The notes: generated from the letters alone by a model not told the origin. Shown: positions 1 to 6,961, counted from the first letter of the stretch. The stretch is DNA of 11,187 nt from Anaerolineales bacterium (GCA_027019845.1 JALUWE010000269.1:1-11187), one strand, 5' to 3'. A program made the numbers and translations.

Positions 1-314
1 CCCCCCCCCCAGTTGTGTTTTTTCTGATCGCAAAATTTCTTGCATTCAGAGTGAAACGCCTATGCGAAAATACCGCCATCTCATCCAACATGGCCGACAC
101 ATCCTTCCATAAGCTTCCATGTTGGTCGCCCAAGTAAAAGCTCAGTTTGGTGTGGGAAATGCTCAAGCAGGATGCTGTCGGTTACATCCTGTCACATCTC
201 GCCACAATCCTATAAAACAATTGCAAAGTGCAGGTACAAACTATGCGAGAGCCTATCCCTGAAACAGGCGGTCTTTCCGCTCCAAATCACCATTCCCCCT
301 TATGGTTCGACATA

Positions 315-356
315 CGTTGACCTGCTCGTGCAACCGTTAGTTGCACACGGCTCTCA
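315..356 (-). other. Hairpin resembling a degenerate group II intron domain V
   Basis: On the minus strand the segment begins GAGAGCCGTGTGC and forms a 7-bp stem (GTGCAAC with GTTGCAC, plus-strand arms 328-334 and 340-346). Group II intron domain V is a ~34-nt hairpin starting GAGCCGU and ending near ACGGUUC. The 5' arm and the overall size match that pattern. The 3' arm reads CGAGCAGGTC and pairs only partly, and the loop is not the usual GNRA. No reverse transcriptase reading frame lies beside it. It could be the worn 3' end of an intron or a chance hairpin. Confidence 0.2.
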
Positions 357-588
357 CACGATGCCATACCACATGCTACCTATTCTACACCGTTCTCATC
401 TGTTGATCAATATCAGCCGCAAAAAGTACAGGGCTGTTCAACGTTCTAACCCTTGACGCTAACCCTTGACGTATGGACAAGCGGATACCCCGGCGGCTGA
501 AAACCACCGGGCAGGTGGGGCATTTCAACAGGCTGGGTATGCGCTGGCCGAAATCGAATTTCTGATACGCGGGGAGCTTATTCGGAAC

Positions 589-604
589 AAACGCGCCGGC
601 GTTT
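589..604 (-). terminator. Possible weak terminator of the aldo/keto reductase gene
   Basis: A 6-bp stem (AAACGC with GCGTTT) around a 4-base loop lies about 28 bases past the stop codon of the minus-strand reductase. In that direction it is followed by TTTGTT, a short and imperfect T tract. A factor-independent terminator is possible but weak. Confidence 0.3.
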
Positions 605-631
605 CATTGGCCGGAAAACGCGTAGCCCCCC

Positions 632-1612
632 TTACGAATGCCCCAAAACCGGATGCGGGCGGTAGGGTTCTTCGATGGCCTGCATTTCCGCGAGCGAGAG
701 TTCGATCTCCAGCGCGGCGACCGCCTGCTCCAGGTGCGCCATCTTGCTGGCCCCGACGATGGGGGCGGTGACGCCCGGCCTGTGCAACAACCATGCCAGC
801 GCGATCTGCGCCGGAGTCACGCCGTGCGCCTCGGCAACACCTACCACCCTGTCCAGCACCTCGAAATCGTTGGGCGCGTAATATAGCTCGTGCGCGAAGG
901 TATCGCTTCTGGCGCGCACCGTCGGCCCCTCGCCGGGCGTTTTGCGGTTACCGGCCAGAAAGCCGCGCGCCAGCGGGCTCCAAGGCAGGATGCCGATCCC
1001 CTGATCGATGCACAGGGGCACCATCTCGCGTTCTTCCTCCCGGTACACCGCGTTGTAGTGATTTTGCATGGAGACGAAACGCGTCCAGCCGTGCAGATCA
1101 GCCAGATACAGGGATTGGGCGAACTGCCAGGCCCACATGGACGACGCGCCGATGTAGCGCACTTTGCCGCTGCGCACCAGATCGTGCAGGGCCTCCAGCG
1201 TCTCTTCGATCGGCGTCTCGTAATCCCAGCGGTGAATCTGGTACAGGTCGATGTAATCGGTCCCCAGGCGGCGCAGCGAGTTTTCCACCTCGGTCAGGAT
1301 GTGTTTGCGGGACAGGCCGCGCTGGTTGGGGCCTTCGCCGGTGGGAAAGTAGACTTTGGTGGCGATCACCACCTCGTCGCGGCGGGCGAAATCGCGCAGC
1401 GCGCGGCCGGTCACCTCCTCGCTCACGCCAGCCGAATACATGTTGGCGGTGTCGAAGAAATTGATACCCATCTCCAGCGCGCGGCGGATGATGGGACGCG
1501 CCTCCTCCTCATCCAGCACGTAATCCCGCCATTTGGATGTGCCATAGCTCATCATGCCCAGGCAGATGCGGGAAACTTTGAGACCGGATTTTCCAAGATT
1601 GACATACTCCAT
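632..1612 (-). CDS. Aldo/keto reductase
   Basis: A 326-residue TIM-barrel oxidoreductase of the aldo/keto reductase superfamily, which uses NADPH to reduce aldehydes and ketones. The length is typical. The opening MEYVNLGKSGLKVS and the motif NFFDTANMY are classic. The catalytic tetrad is readable as Asp54, Tyr59, Lys86 (VIATK) and His127 (YQIHRWD). The sequence most resembles the bacterial YajO/IolS-like branch, but the substrate cannot be told. The ATG at 1612 is supported by AGGAG 7 bases upstream. The gene stands alone and is divergent from the ArsR gene. Nothing links it functionally to the metal and redox genes to its right, so it is probably a general cytoplasmic reductase. It appears complete. 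Confidence 0.93.
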   Translation of the reverse strand: MEYVNLGKSGLKVSRICLGMMSYGTSKWRDYVLDEEEARPIIRRALEMGINFFDTANMYSAGVSEEVTGRALRDFARRDEVVIATKVYFPTGEGPNQRGLSRKHILTEVENSLRRLGTDYIDLYQIHRWDYETPIEETLEALHDLVRSGKVRYIGASSMWAWQFAQSLYLADLHGWTRFVSMQNHYNAVYREEEREMVPLCIDQGIGILPWSPLARGFLAGNRKTPGEGPTVRARSDTFAHELYYAPNDFEVLDRVVGVAEAHGVTPAQIALAWLLHRPGVTAPIVGASKMAHLEQAVAALEIELSLAEMQAIEEPYRPHPVLGHS

Positions 1613-1652
1613 GTGGCGACTCCTGTGAGTGGGGTAGGGTGTAATGGGTTGG

Positions 1653-1658
1653 ATTATA
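1653..1658 (-). promoter_or_regulatory. Possible -10 box for the aldo/keto reductase
   Basis: On the minus strand this reads TATAAT, about 40 bases upstream of the reductase ATG. No good -35 box is found 16-18 bases further upstream (the bases there read CCCACC), so the call rests on the -10 hexamer alone. Confidence 0.35.
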
Positions 1659-1700
1659 ATGCAAGGGAGGGGGCTGGTGGGGACTCATTAGCAACGCGTG

Positions 1701-1810
1701 GGGTCTTGTAGGGTCTCGTAGGGTCTCATAGGGTCTCGTAGGGTCTCGTAGGAACTCGTAGGAACTCGTAGGAACTCATGGGAACTCGTAGGGGCTGGTG
1801 GGGGCTGGTG
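1701..1810. repeat. 10-bp tandem repeat array, about 11 units
   Basis: Eleven consecutive decamers occur in exact 10-base register. Five are of type GGGTCTCGTA (variants cTTgta, ctCAta), then four of type GGAACTCGTA, then two GGGGCTGGTG. The block structure suggests growth by slippage and homogenisation within sub-blocks. It fills the divergent intergenic region and ends 6 bases before the -35 box of the ArsR gene. A 10-bp period is close to one helical turn, so phased protein binding or DNA-shape effects are conceivable, though nothing shows this directly. Confidence 0.9.
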
Positions 1811-1816
1811 TTTTCC

Positions 1817-1845
1817 TTGACACCGGCCGGTAACTGCGGTAATAT
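1817..1845 (+). promoter_or_regulatory. Sigma70-type promoter of the ArsR gene
   Basis: TTGACA (1817-1822) and TAATAT (1840-1845) are separated by exactly 17 bases, very close to the housekeeping consensus. Transcription would begin at about 1852. This removes the in-frame upstream start at 1778 and leaves a leader of only a few bases before the ATG at 1856, so the mRNA may be leaderless or nearly so. Confidence 0.65.
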
Positions 1846-1855
1846 GCTTGCACGC

Positions 1856-2191
1856 ATGAGCAATCGTTCAATGTTTCTCGAAACTACCACCGGCGCGGCT
1901 GCGCCCTTATCCGAAACCGTGGCCGAGCGGCTGGCCGAACTCTTCCGCGCGCTGAGCGACCCCAGCCGGGTGCGCATCATCGCCGTGTTGCTCGAAGGCG
2001 AGCAAAATGTCGGCGCGCTGGCCGGCCGGGTGGGCCTCAGCCTGTCCGCAGTCTCCCACCAATTGCGCACACTGCGCCAGATGCGGCTGGTACGCGCCCG
2101 CAAACAGGGCCGCGAGGTGTATTACGCGCTGGATGACGATCACGTCGCCGAACTCTACCAGCGCGGCCTGGATCACGTGCTGCATGGCTGA
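1856..2191 (+). CDS. ArsR/SmtB-family metal-sensing repressor, CzrA-like
   Basis: A 111-residue winged-helix repressor. The core ALSDPSRVRIIAVLLEGEQ and the recognition helix LSLSAVSHQLRTL, followed by LVRARKQGREVYYAL, are typical of the ArsR/SmtB family. The C-terminal helix carries Asp94, His96, His107 and His110, spaced D-x-H-x10-H-x2-H, which is the alpha5 zinc/cobalt site of CzrA-type sensors. No cysteine metal site (as in ArsR or CadC) is visible. It should therefore release DNA on binding Zn or Co. The ATG at 1856 is chosen because the promoter ends at 1845; an ATG at 1871 is an alternative. Its stop overlaps the next gene, and the downstream ATPase is the expected target, so the operon is probably autoregulated. 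Confidence 0.9.
   Translation: MSNRSMFLETTTGAAAPLSETVAERLAELFRALSDPSRVRIIAVLLEGEQNVGALAGRVGLSLSAVSHQLRTLRQMRLVRARKQGREVYYALDDDHVAELYQRGLDHVLHG
1857..1870. promoter_or_regulatory. Possible ArsR-family operator
   Basis: TGAGCA-AT-CGTTCA is an imperfect 6-2-6 dyad (10 of 14 positions symmetric), similar in layout to SmtB/CzrA operators of the form TGAACA-NN-TGTTCA. It lies just past the predicted transcription start, inside the first codons, where a bound repressor could block initiation. It is short enough to arise by chance. Confidence 0.35.
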
Positions 2192-2513
2192 AAGAAACTG
2201 CTGCCGTTTTCACCACTGGCTGGTTGGTCTGCTGGTGCTGAGCGCCCTGGCGTTGCTCAGCCACTACATCGTGGCAGACATCGTGCTGCTGTCCTCCGAA
2301 GAGGGGGCAGCCTACTCCTTTACCCAGACTGCCCGGGGCATTTCCATCGAAGAGAAGGAAAGCCATCCCACCGGCCTGCACAACACCTTTCTGATCATCC
2401 CTTTCGTGCTGCTCACCCTTGCGGTGTGGTGGCTGAAAATTGGGGACATTTCCGATCCTGTTGGGCCGGGCTGGCGCCCGCCCGCGCTCCTTCCCCCTCC
2501 GATTACCCGCTAA
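2184..2513 (+). CDS. Small membrane protein of unknown function
   Basis: A 109-residue protein with two likely membrane helices (about residues 11-33 and 68-84). The ~35 residues between them are polar and acidic (SSEEGAAYS, SIEEKESHPTGLH). With a short positively charged N terminus, this linker may face outside. The ATG at 2184 overlaps the last 8 bases of the ArsR gene, so the two are translationally coupled. The tail after residue 90 is proline-rich and looks like read-through into non-conserved sequence. I do not recognise the family. Its place between a metal sensor and a metal ATPase suggests a role in metal homeostasis. The His, Glu and Asp residues in the linker could be metal ligands, but that is speculation. 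Confidence 0.65.
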   Translation: MAERNCCRFHHWLVGLLVLSALALLSHYIVADIVLLSSEEGAAYSFTQTARGISIEEKESHPTGLHNTFLIIPFVLLTLAVWWLKIGDISDPVGPGWRPPALLPPPITR

Positions 2514-2595
2514 CCCCATCGAACCGCCTCCCTACGCGCCTGATTGTAGCCTCTTCGCGCGTCTGGAGGCGGGGAATTGGCGCGTCGTAAGGCGC

Positions 2596-2780
2596 AATTA
2601 CCCAATTACCCAGTTACCATCCTTCGACTACGAGTGGACTTCGTCCGCCCTCCGCTCAGGATGTAATTACCCAATTACCCATCCTTCGACTACGAGTGGA
2701 CTTCGTCCACCCTCCGCTCAGGATGTAATTACCCAATTACCCAATTACCCAATTACCCAATTACCCAATTACCAATACCC
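2596..2780. repeat. AATTACCC octamer tracts with two nested palindromes
   Basis: This gap between the small membrane protein and the ATPase (2514-2794) holds no gene. Two ~46-base elements (2618-2663 and about 2680-2725) each run from CATCCTTCGACTACG to CTCAGGATG. They form an outer CATCCT/AGGATG stem and an inner hairpin GTGGAC-TTC-GTCCAC. The copies differ at one inner-stem base, G versus A, which leaves a G-T(U) wobble in the first copy. They sit between runs of the octamer AATTACCC: short runs at about 2596-2617 and 2666-2680, and five exact units plus partial ones at 2727-2780. Such REP-like palindromes and octamer tracts are common between Chloroflexota genes. Confidence 0.85.
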
Positions 2781-2794
2781 AACTCAAACGAACC

Positions 2795-5197
2795 ATGAAC
2801 GAAAAAACCATCGAACTCGAAATATCCACGTTGTTACCCGAAATCGAAGATGATGCGGATGAATGCCTGATCCGCCTGCGAGACAGGCTGCGAGAACGCA
2901 AAGGCATCCTTCACGCACATCTGGAGCGGGAGAAAGACCCCTCCTGCCTGTGCATTCACTTCGATCCCAACCTGATCTCCCTCGACACAGTGCGCCAGAC
3001 AGCCAAAAAAGCCGGCGCCGCCATCACCGGGCGTTACCGCCACGAACGCATCCCCTTCGAGGGCATGGACCGGGCGGACGAGGCCCCCATCGTGCGCCGC
3101 GCGTTGGAACGCCTGCCCGGCATGATGCACGCACAGGTCAACTACGCCGCGGGGCTGATCTTCGTAGCCTACGACACCACCGTGTTGACCCCCGAAAAGA
3201 TCGCCGAAACCCTGCGCGGGCTGGGAGTGCAGCCGCTTGACTGGCCGCCCGAACCATCCGAGGAGGCGCACGACCACGGCAGCGCGCCCGCGTTTCTGCC
3301 CCATTGGGTACAAGAACGCTGGGCACTCTTCCTGGTTGGGTTGGCCGGGCTGTTCCTGCTCATCGGCTGGGCCGGCACCAAATTTTTCGGAATGCCCGAA
3401 AATGTGGCGCTGGTCTTCTACCTGCTTGCCTACCTGGCAGGCGGCTACGACGTAGCTACCCACGCTATCCCCGGACTGTTCAAAGGCAAATTCGACACCG
3501 ATGTGTTGATGCTGGCCGCGGCGGCCGGCGCAGGCGCGCTGGGCGAGTGGGGAGAGGGCGCGTTCCTGCTCTTCCTGTTCAGCCTGGGGCACGCAGGCGA
3601 GCATTACGCCCTCGACCGTGCCCGCCGCGCGGTCAACGCACTGGGCGAGCTGATGCCCAAAACCGCCCGTCTCAAGCAGGGCGACCGCATTTTGGAACGC
3701 CCGGTCTCCCGCCTGAAAATCGGAGACGTGGTGATCGTCCGGCCCGGCGACCGCATTCCAGTGGACGGGCAGGTGGTCGCGGGGGAAAGCACGGTCGATC
3801 AAAGCCCGATCACCGGCGAAAGTGTGCCCGTGTCCAAAACCCCGGGCGACGAAGTGTTCGCCGGGACGATCAATCAGGACGCCGCGCTGGAGGTGCGCGT
3901 CACCCGTCTGGCCAAGGACAACACCCTCAGCCGGGTGATGCAAATGGTGGCCGAGGCCCAGAGCCAGCAAAGCCCCACCCAGCAATTCACCGAACGCTTC
4001 ACCGCCCGCTTCGTGCCCGCGGTGTTGGTCTTCGTGCTGCTGGTCATCGTTGTGCCACCGCTGGTGGGCTGGATGCCGCTGCGCGAGAGCTTCTACCGCG
4101 CCATGCTGCTGCTGGTGGCCGCTTCCCCCTGCGCGCTGGCGTTGGGCACCCCTGCCTCGGTGTTGGCGGGCATTGCCCAGGCCGCGCGCAACGGCGTGTT
4201 GATCAAAGGCGGCGCACATCTCGAAAACCTGGGCAGCCTGAACGCCATCGCCTTCGACAAAACCGGCACGCTGACCGAGGGCCGCTTCGTCGTGACCGAC
4301 ATTCAAACCCTCAACGGCTACGCCCCTGAAGAGCTGCTGCAAGTGGCCGCCGCGGTCGAACAAAGCTCCAATCACCCGCTGGCCCTGGCCGTAGTCAACG
4401 ACGCCCGGCAAAAAGGGCTTGAGCTGGCCGCACCCGAGCGGGTGGAAAACGTCCCCGGACGCGGCCTGCGCGCCCAACTGGGGGCACAAACCGTACTGAT
4501 CGGCTCGATCAAATTGTTCCAGGAGACTCCCGACCACCCCCGCGACCCGGCGGTGGACACGCTGGTCGAGCGACTGGAGGCCGAAGGCCGTACCACCATG
4601 GTGGTCAGCCGCAACGGAGAGTTCCTGGGCGTGCTGGGCCTGGCGGACGCGCCGCGCCCGGGCGTGCGCGAGACCCTGAAACGGCTGCGCCAGATCGGGG
4701 TGCGTCACCTGGTCATGCTCACCGGCGATAATCGCCAGGTGGCCGAACGCATTGCGCGCCACGTGGGCGTCACCGAAGTGCGCGCCGAACTTTTGCCCGA
4801 ACACAAACTGGACGCCATCCAGGAATTGCAAGTACAATATGGTGCGGTGGCCATGGTTGGCGATGGCGTGAACGACGCGCCCGCGCTGGCAACCGCCACA
4901 GTCGGGATCGCCATGGGCGGCGCGGGCACCGCGGTGGCCCTCGAAACCGCGGACGTGGCCCTGATGGCCGACGACCTGAGCCGCCTGCCCTTTGCGGTCG
5001 GCCTCAGCCGTGCCAGCCGTTCGATCATCCGCCAGAACCTGGCGGTATCGCTGGGCGTGATCGCGGTGCTGCTCTTTTCGTCCATCTTCGGTTGGTTGCA
5101 ACTGAGTTGGGCCGTGTTGCTGCACGAGGGCAGCAGCCTGGTGGTGGTATCCAACGCCTTGCGGCTGTTGGGCTACCGGGCGGGCGCAAGCAAATAA
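2795..5197 (+). CDS. P1B-4-type heavy-metal-exporting ATPase
   Basis: An 800-residue inner-membrane P-type ATPase that exports a transition metal using ATP. Residues ~1-80 and ~83-150 look like two ferredoxin-like HMA domains, but neither has the CxxC metal motif. A short His/Glu/Asp linker (EEAHDHG) follows. The core is complete: TGES at 340-343, phosphorylation site DKTGT at 488-492, SSNHP in the nucleotide domain, GDGVND at 689-694. The transmembrane metal motif is SPC (444-446) rather than CPC. The last helices carry HEGSS from residue 777, followed by LVVVSNALRLL. SPC plus HEG marks the P1B-4 group (Co, Fe, Zn), not the copper pumps. No Shine-Dalgarno precedes the ATG. The nearby CzrA-like sensor is the likely regulator. 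The Zn/Co/Fe choice is an inference. Confidence 0.93.
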   Translation: MNEKTIELEISTLLPEIEDDADECLIRLRDRLRERKGILHAHLEREKDPSCLCIHFDPNLISLDTVRQTAKKAGAAITGRYRHERIPFEGMDRADEAPIVRRALERLPGMMHAQVNYAAGLIFVAYDTTVLTPEKIAETLRGLGVQPLDWPPEPSEEAHDHGSAPAFLPHWVQERWALFLVGLAGLFLLIGWAGTKFFGMPENVALVFYLLAYLAGGYDVATHAIPGLFKGKFDTDVLMLAAAAGAGALGEWGEGAFLLFLFSLGHAGEHYALDRARRAVNALGELMPKTARLKQGDRILERPVSRLKIGDVVIVRPGDRIPVDGQVVAGESTVDQSPITGESVPVSKTPGDEVFAGTINQDAALEVRVTRLAKDNTLSRVMQMVAEAQSQQSPTQQFTERFTARFVPAVLVFVLLVIVVPPLVGWMPLRESFYRAMLLLVAASPCALALGTPASVLAGIAQAARNGVLIKGGAHLENLGSLNAIAFDKTGTLTEGRFVVTDIQTLNGYAPEELLQVAAAVEQSSNHPLALAVVNDARQKGLELAAPERVENVPGRGLRAQLGAQTVLIGSIKLFQETPDHPRDPAVDTLVERLEAEGRTTMVVSRNGEFLGVLGLADAPRPGVRETLKRLRQIGVRHLVMLTGDNRQVAERIARHVGVTEVRAELLPEHKLDAIQELQVQYGAVAMVGDGVNDAPALATATVGIAMGGAGTAVALETADVALMADDLSRLPFAVGLSRASRSIIRQNLAVSLGVIAVLLFSSIFGWLQLSWAVLLHEGSSLVVVSNALRLLGYRAGASK

Positions 5198-5219
5198 ACA
5201 GGAAAGGAATTTTTGATTG

Positions 5220-5438
5220 ATGTCCACACAACGAAAAACCCCCTATCGTCTCGGAGTGGTCATTCTGCTGGTGTTGATCACTTTGTTGGTTACGGAATTC
5301 GCGATTTCCGGTTTCAACGTGCCCCCCTGGGCGATTTATATCTTCGGTTTCATCCAGGCCGGCATCATCATCCACGAATACATGCACGTTTCCCGCTTGT
5401 TCAAAGATGACAAAAACAAGGAGAACAGCGGGGAATGA
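5220..5438 (+). CDS. Cytochrome c oxidase subunit IV-like small membrane protein
   Basis: A 72-residue protein with two predicted membrane helices (about 11-31 and 37-53). The first contains a buried glutamate (TEFAIS, Glu26), and the second ends in HEYMHVSRLF. This layout resembles prokaryotic subunit IV of caa3-type haem-copper oxidases, where the second helix ends in a similar MH motif. The ATG at 5220 has GGAAAGGA 11 bases upstream; an in-frame TTG at 5217 has tighter spacing. The stop overlaps the Sco gene in ATGA, so the two are coupled, which supports an oxidase role. No oxidase subunits I-III are in the window, so it may belong to an oxidase encoded elsewhere. The family call rests on layout rather than strong motifs. 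Confidence 0.6.
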   Translation: MSTQRKTPYRLGVVILLVLITLLVTEFAISGFNVPPWAIYIFGFIQAGIIIHEYMHVSRLFKDDKNKENSGE

Positions 5439-6058
5439 AAGCCGGGAAGCTGTCCATTTTCGCGCTGGCTACGGTGCTTGGGTTGGGGTTGGGGTTGCTG
5501 ATCGTGATCTCGATCCCCAAACCATACACCTTTCAGGGTTCGTACTTCGAGCAGGCGCTGCCCGCGGCGGACTTCACCCTGCAAGACCAGCACGGGCGTC
5601 CCTTCACCTTGAGCCAGCAGCGCGGCAAGGTGGTGTTGATCTTCTTCGGTTACACCAGTTGCCCGGACGTTTGCCCGACCACGCTGGGGGAATACAAAAA
5701 AATAGCCCAACGGCTGGGCGAGCGGGCTGATCAGGTCGCCTTCGTGATGATCACCGCCGACCCGGAGCGGGACACCCCCGAGAGGCTGGGCAACTACGTC
5801 TCCACGTTTCACCCCGACTTTCTGGGGTTGACCGGCAGCCCCGAGGCGTTGCAGGCGGTTTACGATGCTTACGGCGTGTTTGTCGAAAAGGAAGAGAGCG
5901 AGAGCAAGGCCAATTACCTGGTCAGCCACACCTCCCGCGTGTACGTGATCGACCCGGACGGCAACCTGCGCCTGACGTTTCCGTTTGGGATGGCCGCCGA
6001 GAGCATGGCCGAGGACGTGCTGCACCTGTTGCCAACCGGGATGAAGGGAAACGGATAA
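5435..6058 (+). CDS. SCO1/SenC-family copper chaperone
   Basis: A 207-residue membrane-anchored thioredoxin-fold protein that delivers copper to, or reduces, the CuA site of cytochrome c oxidase outside the membrane. An N-terminal helix (about residues 5-26) acts as anchor. The metal-binding CPDVC (Cys76, Cys80) sits in FFGYTSCPDVCPT, and the third ligand is His165 in SHTSRVYVID. The motif ITADPERDTPERL is also typical. All copper ligands are present and the length is normal. AAGGAG lies 11 bases before the ATG. It overlaps the subunit IV-like gene upstream by 4 bases and the next gene by 1 base, giving a tight operon. The subunit IV-like neighbour fits oxidase assembly. Confidence 0.94.
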   Translation: MKAGKLSIFALATVLGLGLGLLIVISIPKPYTFQGSYFEQALPAADFTLQDQHGRPFTLSQQRGKVVLIFFGYTSCPDVCPTTLGEYKKIAQRLGERADQVAFVMITADPERDTPERLGNYVSTFHPDFLGLTGSPEALQAVYDAYGVFVEKEESESKANYLVSHTSRVYVIDPDGNLRLTFPFGMAAESMAEDVLHLLPTGMKGNG

Positions 6059-6366
6059 TGAGCACAACAGGCAAATTGCAGGGGCGACCAAGTTATTGGA
6101 AACGCCTCAAAATGCACGTATACGCCTTCTTTTTCGGAGCGGCCATGTCGTGGGTGATGGTGCCCCACACCATGCAGCAGCGCAAGGAGTTGGAACGCAT
6201 CTTCGCGGTGACCACCAGCGCGCGGCTACACGGCCTGCCGTTGCTGCCTTCCCTGTACACTCTTCGGCTGCTGCCCTATCTGGTGCCCAACCTGCTCTAC
6301 TGGCGGCGCATGACCGGTTTCGACCGCGCCATCGAAGGCGCCGATCTGAAACATCTGGGACATTGA
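6058..6366 (+). CDS. Hypothetical membrane-associated protein, Sco operon
   Basis: A 102-residue protein of unknown family. One clear hydrophobic segment (about residues 19-36, HVYAFFFGAAMSWVMVP) follows a basic N terminus. A second, weaker one (about 59-81) is leucine- and proline-rich. The C-terminal end is charged. Its start overlaps the Sco stop by one base (TAATG), so it is translationally coupled to Sco and very likely a real gene. The His and Met residues near the first helix (KMHVYAF, MVPHTMQQ) could touch copper, but no known copper motif is present. I assign no function beyond a probable link to oxidase assembly or the membrane. Confidence 0.7.
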   Translation: MSTTGKLQGRPSYWKRLKMHVYAFFFGAAMSWVMVPHTMQQRKELERIFAVTTSARLHGLPLLPSLYTLRLLPYLVPNLLYWRRMTGFDRAIEGADLKHLGH

Positions 6367-6385
6367 ACCGCCATCCGGGGTGGAA

Positions 6386-6961
6386 ATGAATTCAAACACA
6401 TTGGCTCGCTGGGTATCGGTGTTTTTCGACAGCTCGGTGCTGTCGGTAGTGGTTTTTCCGGCTATTGGCTGGCAGGCCGGGGGCTGGCAGGGGGTGGCCT
6501 GGGCCGTGGTGGCGTTGTTGATCCTGACCGGGCTGCCGTTGGCCTACATCCTGATCGGGATGCGCCGCGGCTGGGTGAGTGATCTGGAGCTTAGCCGCCG
6601 GGAGGAACGGCCGCGTTTCATTCTGGTCAGCGTGAGCAGCGACATACTGGCGTTGGTGTTGTTGGGGGTAGCAGGCGCGCCGCGCCCAGTCTGGCTGTTG
6701 GCGTTGATCTACGCCTGTCTGGGCGTCACCATGTTCACCATCTCCAGTTTCTGGAAGATCAGCCTGCACATGGTGGGGGTAGCCGGTTTTTCGACTTTGC
6801 TGGTGTTCATCTTTGGCCCCGGTTTGTGGTGGACGTTTTTGAGCCTGCCGCTGGTGGCCTGGGCGCGTTTGCAGCGCAAAAAACACACGCCCGGACAACT
6901 GCTGGCAGGCACGGTGGGCGGCGTGCTCATCACCGCGCTGGTGTTAGTGCTGGCATACTGA
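6386..6961 (+). CDS. PAP2-like integral membrane protein
   Basis: A 191-residue protein with about five membrane helices. It shows a weak PAP2 (phosphatidic acid phosphatase type 2) pattern in order: RREERP at 71-76, KISLH at 124-128, and AR...HT..Q...G at 160-175. These correspond loosely to the K-RP, SGH and SR-H motifs. The SGH motif is altered (SLH), so enzyme activity on lipid phosphates is possible but unproven. Two starts fit: ATG at 6386, preceded by GGGGTGGAA, or GTG at 6380. I use the ATG. It follows the short hypothetical gene by 19 bases and is probably in the same transcript. What a PAP2-like protein does beside Sco is unclear. Confidence 0.7.
   Translation: MNSNTLARWVSVFFDSSVLSVVVFPAIGWQAGGWQGVAWAVVALLILTGLPLAYILIGMRRGWVSDLELSRREERPRFILVSVSSDILALVLLGVAGAPRPVWLLALIYACLGVTMFTISSFWKISLHMVGVAGFSTLLVFIFGPGLWWTFLSLPLVAWARLQRKKHTPGQLLAGTVGGVLITALVLVLAY

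Larger units (their letters stand above)
1..631. other. Gene-poor left end, lower G+C, no convincing gene
   Basis: The first ~470 bases are visibly AT-richer than the rest. The window opens with a run of ten C, which may be a contig-end artefact. Visible structures are a 9-bp inverted repeat (CCAACATGG at 85-93, CCATGTTGG at 117-125), a hairpin at 328-346, and a 13-bp unit CTAACCCTTGACG repeated head to tail at 446-471. A minus-strand frame stays open from about 166 to the left edge (~55 codons, possible TTG start), but I recognise no family in it and its start is weak. A plus-strand frame at 172-456 has no ribosome-binding site and a composition unlike protein. Bases 472-631 show only a small hairpin near the end of the aldo/keto reductase gene. 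The region may be the edge of a decayed mobile element. Confidence 0.5.

Noticed and set aside
1..166. Minus-strand open frame running off the left edge
   Set aside because: About 55 codons with only a TTG start and a poly-G end that may be an assembly artefact. No family recognised, so not called as a gene.
172..456. 94-residue plus-strand open frame
   Set aside because: No ribosome-binding site, no recognisable motif, and a composition that looks like translated noncoding DNA. It runs through the hairpin at 328-346.
1701..1810. CRISPR array or plasmid iterons
   Set aside because: The 10-bp units have no spacers, and no replication gene or DnaA-box cluster is nearby.
2834..5227. 797-residue open frame antisense to the ATPase
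   Set aside because: It is the shadow of a GC-rich gene, rich in His, Gln and Gly. The plus strand holds a complete ATPase with all motifs.
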